A stretch of DNA of 33,830 nt from Thermoguttaceae bacterium (GTDB taxonomy: Bacteria > Planctomycetota > Planctomycetia > Pirellulales > Thermoguttaceae). The translations under genes and the position numbers were made by a program. The notes under the pieces are model-generated. The model saw nothing but the letters and a program-made list of their open reading frames with translations, made no database searches and was not told the origin of the DNA. Positions 26,248 through 33,580 of this stretch are shown piece by piece (positions within the stretch are counted from its first letter, which is position 1; each line of letters opens with the position of its first letter). Location: positions 1-33,830 of the forward strand of contig JAFRXD010000024.1 of assembly GCA_017441605.1 (NCBI GenBank), given 5' to 3'.

Positions 26248-27528
26248 TTAAAAACTGCTCGCTTCGCGAACGGCGCTCGGAGTCGCTTCCGGATCGAAGA
26301 CGCCGCGCGTTAGTTTCACTTCGTCCCCAAGGCCTCGCTCGAACGGTTCTTTGGCGAAGGTTGGGACGTAACCGGTTCTTTCGATACCGCCGATAATGCG
26401 TCCTTCGGCGTCGACGCCTCGGCGACGGAACTTGTAAATATCTTTGAACACGTAATGCTCTTTTTCGTCGAGCCCTAGGCATTCGGCGACGTGTTGGAGT
26501 CGTCGGGACCCGTCGGAGAGCCGCGCGGTTTGGACGACAACCTGAACCGCCGAAGCGACTTGGGTTCGCGCGACGTAGACGGGCAACTCGACGTCGCTCA
26601 TTAGGCTCAGGGTTTCGAGACGAATGGCGGCGTCGTAGGGGGTGTTGGCGTGGACGGTGGTGAGGGAGCCCTCGTGCCCGGAGAGCATCGACTGGAGCAG
26701 GTCGAGGGCCTCGCCGCGTCGAACTTCTCCGACGACGATGCGATCGGGTCGCATGCGGAGGGTGTCGACGAAGAGCTCGCGGATCGTAACGCCGGGTTGG
26801 GACTTGGAGACGTACGGTTGCGCCTCCAAGTAGACGGTGTGCGGCTGGTTGAGCTGCAACTCGGCGCTGTCCTCGATGACGATGATGCGCTCCTCGTCGG
26901 GGATCGCGGTCGACATCGCGTTGAGCAGACTCGTTTTACCGCTACCGGTACCGCCGGAGACGACGGTGTTTTTGTGCATTTTGACGATCAGTTGGAGGAA
27001 CTCGGCGACCTCGGCGGTCATCGTGCCGTACGTATTGACCATTATGTCGAGGTTGAAGGTGTTCTGCTTGAAGCGCCGGATCGAGATGCAGACGCCCTGT
27101 TTTCCGGACGCGGGCGGAACGATAATGTGGACGCGCGATCCGTCGGGGAGGCGCGCGTCGACGCTGTGTCTCGCGCCGCCGACTTGCCGTCCGGTGAACT
27201 CGGCGATATTGTTCGCGGCGGCTTGCAGGGCTCGGTCGGAGGCGAACTTTCCACCCTCGTAGAGATGGAGCTTTCCCTTTTTTTCGTAGTAAATTGTATT
27301 GGGACCGTTGATTAGGATATCGGAGACGTCCTCGTCGTCGAGCAAGGGGAGAACTGGGGTTAGGAAAAATCGAGTCGAGCGCTCGTAGATTTTCCTTCGC
27401 TCGCTTTCCTCCGTTTGGTTTTCCTTTGAGTCCGCTTTTCCAGAGGGGTCCGGGTTTTGTTCGGTCATATCGGGAACGTCTCGCGCGAGCTCGTCCCGTT
27501 TGTCTTCTTCGTATTGGTTCGGGGTCAT
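26248..27528 (-). CDS. cpaF: CpaF/TadA-type secretion ATPase (short copy)
   Basis: 426 residues of the GspE/TadA ATPase family. Visible motifs are DILINGPNTIYYEKKGKL and ARLPDGSRVHIIVPP in the N-terminal domain, Walker A GGTGSGKT (192-199), the Asp-box VIEDSAELQL (217-226), the Walker B region RPDRIVVGEVRRGEALD (260-276) and the His-box SLTTVHAN (288-295). It should power pilin polymerisation, and possibly retraction, as a cytoplasmic hexamer docked on TadB/TadC. The 50-residue N-terminus is hydrophilic and acidic. It starts nine bases after the stop of a second, longer CpaF gene, so this locus has two. The ribosome site at 27528 is poor. Confidence 0.93.
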   Translation of the reverse strand: MTPNQYEEDKRDELARDVPDMTEQNPDPSGKADSKENQTEESERRKIYERSTRFFLTPVLPLLDDEDVSDILINGPNTIYYEKKGKLHLYEGGKFASDRALQAAANNIAEFTGRQVGGARHSVDARLPDGSRVHIIVPPASGKQGVCISIRRFKQNTFNLDIMVNTYGTMTAEVAEFLQLIVKMHKNTVVSGGTGSGKTSLLNAMSTAIPDEERIIVIEDSAELQLNQPHTVYLEAQPYVSKSQPGVTIRELFVDTLRMRPDRIVVGEVRRGEALDLLQSMLSGHEGSLTTVHANTPYDAAIRLETLSLMSDVELPVYVARTQVASAVQVVVQTARLSDGSRRLQHVAECLGLDEKEHYVFKDIYKFRRRGVDAEGRIIGGIERTGYVPTFAKEPFERGLGDEVKLTRGVFDPEATPSAVREASSF

Positions 27529-27537
27529 GGAATTCGC

Positions 27538-29853
27538 TCACACGTTGTAAAACTTTTCTAGGTCGAGCCAACCTTTCGCGAGAAGGTTGTGCATATAGGA
27601 GGGCAAACTTCCGGTGGCGCGGAGTCTCGCGTTGTCGTCCGTATCGGACTCTAAGTTGAAAAGCTCGCGTAGGACGAAGTTTCCGGTCTCCGGGTCGATG
27701 TGGGTAACCTCGACGATTTGGGAGACGCAGCGCCGTCCGCTGCGCATGCGCTTGAGCTGGACGATCAGGTCGATCGCGGTAACGATCTGTCGATCGATCG
27801 ACTCGACGGGCAATTTCGCGTCGGACTGCAAGACGAGGGTCTCGAGTCGCAAGATCGCGTCGGCGGCGGAGTTGGCGTGGATCGTGGTGAGGGATCCGTC
27901 GTGCCCGGTGTTCATCGCCTGGAGCATGTCGAGGGCCTCGCCTCCGCGGCACTCGCCGACGATAATGCGATCGGGTCGCATGCGGAGGGCGTTTTTGACG
28001 AGGTCGCGAATGGTATAGGCACCCTTACCTTCGGCGTTGGCGGGCTTTGCTTCGAGTTGAACGACGTGCCGCTTTTTGATTTGGAGCTCGACGGTGTCCT
28101 CGATAGTGATAATGCGCTCTCCGTCGGGGATAAAGTCGCCTAGTCCGTTGAGGAGGGTGGTTTTTCCGGTTCCGGTACCCCCGGAGACGAGGACGTTCTT
28201 TCGAGCGTAGACCGACGCGCGAAGGAATTCCGCCGCCGCTTCGGTAAGCGATCCCTTCTCAATTTGATCTCTGATAGTTAGGCGATCTTTGGGAAATCGC
28301 CGAATCGTGAGGCAGGCGCCGCTGACGGCGATCGGGTCGATGATCGCGTTAACGCGAGACCCGTCTCGGAGTCGCGCGTCGACGAGGGGGCGCGACTTGT
28401 CGATCTGACGGTTGACGCGCGTAACGATGCGGTTGATCACGTCTTGGGTGATTTCTTCGGAGAAGAAGCGTCGCCCGGACTTTTCGAGTCGTCCGCCCTT
28501 TTCGATAAAGATCGTCTTGTAGTCGACGACCATGATTTCAGTGATGACGGGAGTCCTCAGGAGGTCTTCGAGGGGACCGTATCCGTACATCGTGTCTTTG
28601 ATCGTCTTCTTCAGATACCGCAGGGCGAGGTAGTAGAGGAAGTCTTTGGTCGAGGTCGCGTCGGCGTATTTGAACCATTCTTTCCAAAAACCCTTTTCGA
28701 CGGCGTTGAAGGCGGCGTTCAGATACGCGTCGTAGCGCTCCTCGTAGTCGCCTTTTTTTTGAGTATCCTTGGGCTTAACCGGCGGGGCGATCCCTTTCGG
28801 TTTCTTAGAGAAGAATTCCACAACGCGCTTAAGGACCACTTCGCGTCTTTGAGCCTCTTCCGTTTCCTCGTCTTTTTTATATTTTGGGATTTTTACGTTT
28901 TCTGGGAGCAATATGTCAAGTTTATTTTCGGCAATTTGCTTGGCGTAAGTTTGTAGCTTCTTTTCGAACGCGGGGGAAGCGGTGAGGAAACGGGAGTGCC
29001 CTTTAATTCCGTCGCCAAAAACGTCCTCGACTTGGGCGTCGCCTTCGTCGGGATCGGGATTGGGATCGATCAAGAGCTCCGCGATAATACTATCCTCGAC
29101 GGCGAATCCCGCCATAAACTTAACAATTTCGAAGGTTTGATCCTCGAAGAACTCGAAGGAGCGCGCCACCTCTTCGACAAGCCTCTCAACGGCGACGATC
29201 AGGTTTTCGTTGAGGGACTCGGAGGTCGCGGTCGCCAACTCTCGCTCGCCGAAGCGCATGCGGTCGAGAACCTCTTTGTGGGCGCGTTGGGCAAAGTTGA
29301 CGGAGGCTTCGTTGAGGCGATCGACGCGCTCTTCGATCGTTTGAGCAAGGGACTCGGGAAAGACGATCCGGATTTCGTAGGGAACCTCGTCGCCCGCGTC
29401 GATTCGCAGGTGAACCTTACGCGGAAGTCTGACGACGTCGCCGCCTTTCAACTGCTTGGGCGCATTGTTGAGCGTGAGGAAACCCGAGGAGTAGCAGGCG
29501 ATTTCCCAAATAATCTCGTATTTCTCTCCCCTCTCGTCCTTCGAGTTCCTCGCTTCTTTCTCGTCCTTTTCGTCCTTCTCGACCTTAAGGTCTTCGTCGT
29601 TCTTTTTGACCTTCTTTCGGCGAATTTCGGCTATGGTTTCGGGCAACCAGTTTGCGGGGAATCCGACTTCGCAGGGACCAATCGGGTTATCGTTTGCGTC
29701 GGTGAAACAGCGCCCGATTCGGAACCTCGAATGCTCGAGGTAAATCGCCCTTTGGGTCGACATAATATTGTCGTAGCAGACGACCTCGGTGAGAGGTCGC
29801 CCTCCGACGCCCAAAGAGACCAGGTTCGCGTTTGCCGAAGTTGGAGAACTCAT
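27538..29853 (-). CDS. cpaF: CpaF/TadA-type secretion ATPase with FHA-like N-terminus (long copy)
   Basis: 771 residues, about 300 more than a usual CpaF. The C-terminal part from ~390 is a full ATPase: [32 protein letters not shown], Walker A GGTGTGKT (558-565), [27 protein letters not shown] (626-642) and SLTTIHAN (654-661). Residues about 25-165 read like a degenerate FHA domain ([39 protein letters not shown]) interrupted by a Lys/Asp/Glu-rich insertion at 78-112. The LPETIAEI stretch parallels LPELAVL in the separate FHA-like gene at 22727. Residues about 165-390 are helical linker. ATG 29853 has AAGGAT nine bases upstream. An FHA-like head would let phosphorylation-linked partners contact the motor, which is inference. 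Confidence 0.9.
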   Translation of the reverse strand: MSSPTSANANLVSLGVGGRPLTEVVCYDNIMSTQRAIYLEHSRFRIGRCFTDANDNPIGPCEVGFPANWLPETIAEIRRKKVKKNDEDLKVEKDEKDEKEARNSKDERGEKYEIIWEIACYSSGFLTLNNAPKQLKGGDVVRLPRKVHLRIDAGDEVPYEIRIVFPESLAQTIEERVDRLNEASVNFAQRAHKEVLDRMRFGERELATATSESLNENLIVAVERLVEEVARSFEFFEDQTFEIVKFMAGFAVEDSIIAELLIDPNPDPDEGDAQVEDVFGDGIKGHSRFLTASPAFEKKLQTYAKQIAENKLDILLPENVKIPKYKKDEETEEAQRREVVLKRVVEFFSKKPKGIAPPVKPKDTQKKGDYEERYDAYLNAAFNAVEKGFWKEWFKYADATSTKDFLYYLALRYLKKTIKDTMYGYGPLEDLLRTPVITEIMVVDYKTIFIEKGGRLEKSGRRFFSEEITQDVINRIVTRVNRQIDKSRPLVDARLRDGSRVNAIIDPIAVSGACLTIRRFPKDRLTIRDQIEKGSLTEAAAEFLRASVYARKNVLVSGGTGTGKTTLLNGLGDFIPDGERIITIEDTVELQIKKRHVVQLEAKPANAEGKGAYTIRDLVKNALRMRPDRIIVGECRGGEALDMLQAMNTGHDGSLTTIHANSAADAILRLETLVLQSDAKLPVESIDRQIVTAIDLIVQLKRMRSGRRCVSQIVEVTHIDPETGNFVLRELFNLESDTDDNARLRATGSLPSYMHNLLAKGWLDLEKFYNV

Positions 29854-29898
29854 CGGATTGATCCTTTTGTTAAAAGTCGGATTCTCGCGTCGTTTTGA

Positions 29899-30657
29899 CT
29901 ATTTCGAGTACTCCGCCATCGTCTTGAGGGAACGCGCGCGCTCCTCCTCGTCCATCCACGCCTCGGGGACTTCGAAGCCGACGTAATCGCCGACTTTTAC
30001 CATATCGGAGGAGAATTCGGAACTGGGCGGGATCTTGATGAAGATCTTGAGTCGGTCGTCAATCTTCGCGACGTCGACGTCCTCTTCTTCGTCGCCTGAT
30101 TTTTCGTTGCGATAGACGGTAACGTTCTTAACGACGTCCTCGTTTTCGCGGGTGAGGTGCAGGAGCAGGTTGGTCGTTTTGTCGTATTTCCCGTTCTTGT
30201 CGATCCCCGGCTTGATCGCCAAGTTTCGTCGGTCGATACCGAGGACGAGGAACTTGCCGAGGGGCAGAGTGGACGGGGCGTCGATCATCGATCTCGCGCA
30301 GTCGCTCCTGGCGACGAGGACGCCGGCTAGGCAGGGACGAGTGGCTGTCGAACCGACGACGACGCTTCTGTTTTCCGGCGTGTCCGGGTAGAAGGATCTT
30401 TCGAGGACGGCCGCGGGATCTTGTTTGTCGACGTTTTTCGAGAATTTGAGGGTAACCGTGTCAAGGTCTTCGTTTTTAATCGTATGACCTTCGGAAACGG
30501 ATCCTCGGTAGACAAGGTACTCGGCCTTTTGTTCTTCCCCGGTTTTTTGGACTTTGAGGTAGTAAGCGTTTAACCCTCCGGCGACGACCGCCAGTAGAAG
30601 GGCGACGACCAATTGCGTCGCGGCGGACTTTTCGCCGCTTTTTTTATTCTTACTCAT
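29899..30657 (-). CDS. cpaB: CpaB/RcpC-like pilus assembly protein
   Basis: 252 residues. A basic N-terminus is followed by one span at about 14-33 (TQLVVALLLAVVAGGLNAYY). A periplasmic part contains the SAF-like stretch YLVYRGSVSEGHTIKNEDLDTVTLKF, where CpaB proteins carry 'A...I..G..I...DL....', and later GKFLVLGIDRRNLAIKPGI. CpaB/RcpC is thought to link the inner-membrane platform to the outer-membrane secretin; none is encoded in this window. Position between a Flp-type pilin and cpaF is the conserved Tad order. No clear ribosome site precedes the ATG at 30657, which is 34 bases after the pilin stop. The similarity is weak in detail but context is strong. Confidence 0.78.
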   Translation of the reverse strand: MSKNKKSGEKSAATQLVVALLLAVVAGGLNAYYLKVQKTGEEQKAEYLVYRGSVSEGHTIKNEDLDTVTLKFSKNVDKQDPAAVLERSFYPDTPENRSVVVGSTATRPCLAGVLVARSDCARSMIDAPSTLPLGKFLVLGIDRRNLAIKPGIDKNGKYDKTTNLLLHLTRENEDVVKNVTVYRNEKSGDEEEDVDVAKIDDRLKIFIKIPPSSEFSSDMVKVGDYVGFEVPEAWMDEEERARSLKTMAEYSK

Positions 30658-30691
30658 AGCGAAATATTAAACTCCAAAGCAAAACGTCGCG

Positions 30692-30862
30692 TTAGGATTT
30701 AAGGGCGAGCGAGATAATCGCTTTGCCCCATTTTTGGACTCTTTGACCGACCATAACGACGCCGGCGGCGGCGACGGCCGCGATGGCGAGAACCATAACG
30801 ACTTCGAGGGCTTGCATCCCCTCTTCGGTTTCAAAGAAGCGCTTCCAGTACAATCGATTCAT
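30692..30862 (-). CDS. flp: Flp-type prepilin with canonical Glu+5
   Basis: 56 residues from the ATG at 30862. An upstream ATG at 30880 adds six residues, but 30862 makes the leader the same length (15) as in the three pilins at 32.7-33.8 kb. The leader ends ...KRFFETEEG, and the mature part would begin MQALEVVMVLAIAAVAAAG, with Glu at +5 as class III prepilin peptidases and pilin packing require. It has a single hydrophobic helix and a short basic tail (QKWGKAIISLALKS), and is distinctly shorter than the other pilins. It lies directly ahead of cpaB, the usual flp position. It may be the main or a base subunit; which of the four pilins dominates cannot be told from sequence. Confidence 0.8.
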   Translation of the reverse strand: MNRLYWKRFFETEEGMQALEVVMVLAIAAVAAAGVVMVGQRVQKWGKAIISLALKS

Positions 30863-31048
30863 TTTTCGGCTCGCGTTCATAGACGGTTCAACTTGCGCTC
30901 GCGTCGAGAATCGGCGCGTCTTTACCTTTTTGCCCGCCCCCTATAGCGCGGATCGCGTCGTCCCAAGAGCGGTCCGGGCGCCTCGCAACTTTCGTCCACC
31001 GCTAAATAACATTGCGAAGCGGTCCCCGGAACGATTCCGACGCCGCTC

Positions 31049-31054
31049 ATTATA
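31049..31054 (-). promoter_or_regulatory. -10 candidate (TATAAT) for the cpaB-cpaF-tad transcript
   Basis: On the minus strand ACTATAATG contains a perfect TATAAT about 190 bases before the pilin ATG at 30862. No good -35 hexamer sits at 16-18 bases; a TTGTCG lies 21 bases away. It follows the hairpin at 31110-31146, so it is well placed to start a new transcript. Confidence 0.35.
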
Positions 31055-31109
31055 GTTTACGGATTTTTCCTCGGTCGACAACCGAGTTTCGGTATTTTTC
31101 CGGAAAGCG

Positions 31110-31146
31110 CCCGCAAGGTTCGCGGCGTTTGGAGGAACCTTGCGGG
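31110..31146 (-). terminator. 12-bp hairpin after the pilin-like gene
   Basis: CCCGCAAGGTTC (31110-31121) pairs perfectly with GAACCTTGCGGG (31135-31146), starting 12 bases past the stop of the gene at 31159. The following minus-strand bases are GCGCTTTCC, so the T-run is poor, but the stem is strong. Likely a terminator or mRNA end-protector separating the small pilin-like genes from the core tad operon. Confidence 0.5.
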
Positions 31147-31158
31147 TTGGTTGGGTTG

Positions 31159-31497
31159 TTACAGGAGCGACTCTTGGTCGGGCTCAATGGACCACCAGCC
31201 CGCCGGGGCGTCGGCGTCTTTGACGGCTAAGTCGGCGACGGGTTCGATCGGGGGGAGGGCGGTGTATTTGGCGGCGGATCCGGCTATGTCGGGCTGGTTG
31301 TCTCCGCAGGCGCAGTCCGTCCAGGGGGGGGGGCCTTCACTGAAGAGTCGTTGACCGAGTAAGTAGACGCCCGTCGCGACCACGAGGAAGATGGCTCCGA
31401 TCATTACGATCAAGAGCGGGTCGACTCCTCGTCGCACTTTCAGGTCATAGTCGATTTGGACTTCGGGTTCGAGTTGATTTCCTTGTTTGGCTTCCAT
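31159..31497 (-). CDS. Pilin-derived single-span protein with C-terminal GWWSIE motif
   Basis: 112 residues. A hydrophilic N-terminus (about 1-25) replaces the prepilin leader. Then VDPLLIVMIGAIFLVVATGVYLLGQRLF closely parallels the helix of the Flp pilins here (VVMIGAIAAVVVAGVYLVGQRLF), so common ancestry is likely. A Gly precedes it (RRG-VDPLL), but +5 is Leu rather than Glu or Gln, so normal processing is doubtful. The tail has a CAC motif and ends PAGWWSIEPDQESLL, shared with the next two genes upstream. The ATG at 31497 has CTGGGGAAAACA upstream. Possible minor pilin or pilus-associated factor; no database family recognised. Confidence 0.7.
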   Translation of the reverse strand: MEAKQGNQLEPEVQIDYDLKVRRGVDPLLIVMIGAIFLVVATGVYLLGQRLFSEGPPPWTDCACGDNQPDIAGSAAKYTALPPIEPVADLAVKDADAPAGWWSIEPDQESLL

Positions 31498-31520
31498 TTT
31501 TGTTTTCCCCAGTTTTTATT

Positions 31521-31580
31521 GTTTTTAGAGTTGTTCGGTTTGCGGTTCTTCGATCGACCACCAGCCGACGGGTTCGTCGT
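31521..31580. repeat. Direct repeat copy A (3' end of GWWSIE gene)
   Basis: This 60-base stretch, covering the stop codon and the last ~17 codons of the frameshifted gene, is almost identical to 31859-31918 (three or four differences). It encodes the shared GWWSIEEPQTEQL tail. Confidence 0.85.
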
Positions 31581-31835
31581 TGGATTGGTCGTTGACGGCT
31601 AGTTGGTCGCCGAACCAGGCGTCGGGGGCGATAGCGGAGTACTTGGGAGTCTCAAACTCTCTCTCTCTAGCCGCTCCAAACTGGATAAGTCGGCACGATG
31701 CGGGTCCTTTCCCACCAGATAGACTCCCGTCCCGATCACGGTTAATAAAACTACCCAGAGGAATCCCCGCATAACGACGTCGTTTGCGTTGAGTTTGCGC
31801 TTGGTCGGGATTGGGTTTTCGAGGTTCGCTTCCAT
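31525..31835 (-). pseudogene. Frameshifted GWWSIE-family pilin-like gene
   Basis: The ATG at 31835 has CTGGGGAACACA upstream and opens a frame giving MEANLENP..., then the span FLWVVLLTVIGTGVYLVGK. That frame runs into a TAG at 31599. The matching C-terminus (KYSAIAPDAWFGDQLAVND, then EPVGWWSIEEPQTEQL, stop 31525) lies in another frame. Gaining one base or losing two between about 31656 and 31715 would join them into a protein of about 102 residues like its neighbours. Two sites fit: a (CT)6 tract at 31657-31668, where loss of one unit restores the frame, or a short A-run near 31715, which better preserves a Cys at the place of the CxC motif of the other two copies. Could be decay, phase variation or a base-call error. 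Confidence 0.65.
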
Positions 31836-31858
31836 TTTGTGTTCCCCAGTTTTCGTAT

Positions 31859-31918
31859 GTTTTTAGAGTTGTTCGGTTTGCGGTTCTTCGATGGACCACC
31901 AGCCTACGGGCTCGTCGG
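31859..31918. repeat. Direct repeat copy B (3' end of GWWSIE gene)
   Basis: Near-identical to 31521-31580. The high identity in the tail contrasts with the divergent N-terminal parts of the two genes, pointing to recent duplication or gene conversion of the 3' end. Confidence 0.85.
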
Positions 31919-32120
31919 CGTCGTTGACGGCTAGTTGGTTGTCGGATAGGTTGGGCGCCCATTCGGCAAATTTCGTCGGTTGCATTTCAAGCGAATCGTA
32001 TTTTAGTTCGAGACAACCGCAACTATGGTTAAGTCGTTCTGCAAAGATATTATTGGCGACTTTGATTCCGATTGTAATTCCGATTCCGACAATCGCGCCC
32101 ATAATCAAAACTCGTTTCAT
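31863..32120 (-). CDS. Short single-span GWWSIE-family protein
   Basis: 85 residues. It starts almost directly with a hydrophobic helix (VLIMGAIVGIGITIGIKVANNIF) and lacks the hydrophilic N-terminus of its relative at 31159. The tail carries SCGCLEL, then NQLAVNDADEPVGWWSIEEPQTEQL, nearly the same as the frameshifted gene next to it. The ATG at 32120 has AAGGGGGAAAGC upstream. The helix could act as an uncleaved anchor or signal peptide. The function is unknown. It is flanked by Flp pilins and its own paralogues, so a role in or near the pilus is likely. Confidence 0.65.
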   Translation of the reverse strand: MKRVLIMGAIVGIGITIGIKVANNIFAERLNHSCGCLELKYDSLEMQPTKFAEWAPNLSDNQLAVNDADEPVGWWSIEEPQTEQL

Positions 32121-32212
32121 TTGCTTTCCCCCTTGTTGTTAGTTGTTGGACTTGCGACGCTTCGTTCGTTCACTAGCCAACTAGCTCGTGAGTTAGATTG
32201 GTCGTAGTCGGC

Positions 32213-32437
32213 TTATTTGTCGGCGGACCACAGGCTCGCGGCGGCGCGCTTGACGTAATCGAAGACGTTGGTCGAGTCTTCGCGGTCTCCGTTGGCTTTG
32301 GCGTTGGTATTGACCGCGACGGCGCTCGCGTTGGCGTATTGCTCGGGACCGTACGATTCGTAGAGAAGTTGGACGCCGTAGTGAGAGCTAAAACCGAGAC
32401 CGGCGACGACCGCGCACAGAACCAAGAAACGTCTCAT
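32213..32437 (-). CDS. Small exported or membrane protein, unknown
   Basis: 74 residues from the ATG at 32437, which has GGGGGAAAAACA upstream; the long open frame extending to 32602 lacks such a site and is Arg/Lys-rich. The N-terminus MRRFLVLCAVVAGLGFSSHY looks like a signal peptide or a single span. The rest is polar, with YGPEQYANASAVAVN and a tail FDYVKRAAASLWSADK. No family recognised. It sits between the terminator of a Flp pilin and the GWWSIE genes, in the same orientation. Confidence 0.6.
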   Translation of the reverse strand: MRRFLVLCAVVAGLGFSSHYGVQLLYESYGPEQYANASAVAVNTNAKANGDREDSTNVFDYVKRAAASLWSADK

Positions 32438-32624
32438 TTGTTTTTCCCCCATCGTTAGAGTCGGCGAGCTTTGGAGCGCTCGGTTCGGCTCGATTCCCCG
32501 GACGCGCTTTGCGTCTTTTTCCTTTTTGCGGCGAACCCCTTTGAATCGTCGCGTCTTTGTTTCCCACTTACTTGGTACGCGGTTTTGGCGTTTAGACAAC
32601 AAGGGTTGGGATTTTTTGGGGAAT

Positions 32625-32654
32625 AAAAAAGCCCTCGCATTGGGGCGAGGGCTT
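32625..32654 (-). terminator. Intrinsic terminator of Flp pilin gene 32681-32872
   Basis: AAGCCCTCGC (32629-32638) and GCGAGGGCTT (32645-32654) form a perfect 10-bp stem with a six-base loop. On the minus strand it is followed by TTTTTTATT. It starts 27 bases past the pilin stop. Confidence 0.85.
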
Positions 32655-32680
32655 GGGTGTGGCTTGTTAGTTGAGCGCGA

Positions 32681-32872
32681 TTACGGATTATAACCTTGCG
32701 ATTGATTCGATTCGAGATCGTCGAGAGCTTTGTCGGCGTCGGTGAAAATTCGCTTGCCGACCAGATAAATACCCGCAACGACGACGGCGGCCAGAGCGCC
32801 GATCATAACGACTTGCATAGCTTCCATACCTTCTTCTTCCACGAAGAAACGCTTCATCAGGTCTTTTTTCAT
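32681..32872 (-). CDS. flp: Flp-type prepilin (tandem copy)
   Basis: 63 residues. The leader MKKDLMKRFFVEEEG ends in Gly. The mature part would begin MEAMQVVMIGALAAVVVAGIYLV with Gln, not Glu, at +5 and Glu at +2. A short acidic, Asn-rich tail follows (TDADKALDDLESNQSQGYNP). The ATG at 32872 is preceded by TAGGGGAAGC at good spacing. It has its own promoter candidate (32955-32982) and a strong terminator, so it is probably transcribed as a single gene at high level. The leader and helix are nearly identical at the DNA level to the copy at 33148-33369, while the tails differ. Confidence 0.88.
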   Translation of the reverse strand: MKKDLMKRFFVEEEGMEAMQVVMIGALAAVVVAGIYLVGKRIFTDADKALDDLESNQSQGYNP

Positions 32873-32882
32873 TTTGCTTCCC
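32757..32882. repeat. Duplicated pilin leader/helix unit
   Basis: This stretch (ribosome site, leader and helix) matches 33241-33378 with few changes, and its helix part matches 33735-33830 at the window edge. It marks a tandem pilin array made by duplication. Confidence 0.8.
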
Positions 32883-32954
32883 CTAATTTGGTAAAACGCT
32901 CGATTTTGTTTTGCTTGTGTTAAAAGTGGCGATTTGTTTGTCGCTCATTGTTGT

Positions 32955-32982
32955 AGTGTACGCAATTTTAGGTTCGCGACAA
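32955..32982 (-). promoter_or_regulatory. Promoter candidate of Flp pilin gene 32681-32872
   Basis: On the minus strand TTGTCG (32977-32982) and TACACT (32955-32960) are 16 bases apart. The preceding CTG plus TTGTC is shared with the candidate at 33499-33526, supporting a common regulator or recent duplication. Confidence 0.5.
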
Positions 32983-33033
32983 CAGGGGGGGGCGAGATTT
33001 TGCGAGATTTCTTCGCTAGGTGGGTCGGGGTGA

Positions 33034-33079
33034 AGAAAAACGGCTTTCTTGCCGGAGGATCCGAACGAGAAAGCCGTTT
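33034..33079 (-). terminator. Intrinsic terminator of Flp pilin gene 33148-33369 (duplicated sequence)
   Basis: AAACGGCTTTC pairs with GAAAGCCGTTT (11 bp) and is followed on the minus strand by a T-run (CCGTTTTTCTT). The loop GGCCGGAGGATCCGAACGA-like region is almost the same as in the terminator at 33581-33624. Confidence 0.85.
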
Positions 33080-33147
33080 ACTTTTTTATAGTCCAAGGAG
33101 AACGGAACGTTGTCTATCGAGTTCCGTCTCGCATCTTATGGATTCCG

Positions 33148-33369
33148 TCAGGATCCCATCGTAGAAGTGTGAGGGTTGATTTGCTGACCGCCGCCTGTTC
33201 CCTGCTCCTCTAGCGGCGTGAGCGTACCATCGAGGTCGACGAAGAGTCGTTGACCGACGAGGTAAACGCCCGCGACGACGACGGCGGCGATGGCGCCGAT
33301 CATAACGACTTGCATGGCTTCCATACCTTCTTCTTCCACGAAGAAACGCTTCATCAGATTCTTTTTCAT
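33148..33369 (-). CDS. flp: Flp-type prepilin (tandem copy)
   Basis: 73 residues. The leader MKKNLMKRFFVEEEG is followed by MEAMQVVMIGAIAAVVVAG and VYLVGQRLF, again with Gln at +5 after the expected cleavage Gly. The tail (DLDGTLTPLEEQGTGGGQQ, then INPHTSTMGS) is longer and more Gly/Gln-rich than in the neighbour copy. That suggests tail diversification on the exposed part of the pilin. ATG 33369 has AAAGGGAAGC upstream. A separate promoter candidate (33499-33526) and terminator (33034-33079) make it a self-contained unit. Expected to be cut by the prepilin peptidase at 23651-24400 and built into the Flp pilus. Confidence 0.88.
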   Translation of the reverse strand: MKKNLMKRFFVEEEGMEAMQVVMIGAIAAVVVAGVYLVGQRLFVDLDGTLTPLEEQGTGGGQQINPHTSTMGS

Positions 33370-33498
33370 TTTGCTTCCCTTTAATGTTTAGGCGATTGGT
33401 TCTCGCCATTTGATTTGGTCGCTCTTGAAAGAGCTTTTTTGAAACTTCCCTTTGGAGCGGCGCGGGTTTTGTTTCTCGCGTTAATCGCTCACTATCCT

Positions 33499-33526
33499 TA
33501 TGTAAGCAAATATGTTGAATTGACAA
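33499..33526 (-). promoter_or_regulatory. Promoter candidate of Flp pilin gene 33148-33369
   Basis: On the minus strand TTGTCA (33521-33526) and TACATA (33499-33504) are 16 bases apart. The -10 is a weak match, but the placement and the shared CTGTTGTC upstream element agree with the neighbouring pilin gene. Confidence 0.4.
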
Positions 33527-33580
33527 CAGTTTTTAGACGAAACGTTGTTTTTTTCTATGGAGGCTTGGTTTGGGGCAAAA

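Noticed and set aside
26942..27952. 336-codon Arg/Pro-rich open frame on the minus strand
   Set aside because: It lies across both CpaF genes in another frame; its composition is the out-of-frame reading of high-GC coding DNA.
32213..32260. C-terminal KRAA...SADK of the small protein as a relative of the TadG-like C-termini (IKRAA.NAA)
   Set aside because: Only a few common residues are shared; too short to claim homology.
32438..32602. 55-residue extension of the small exported protein gene
   Set aside because: Lys/Arg-rich non-family sequence; the ATG at 32437 has a good ribosome site and is directly followed by a signal-like helix.
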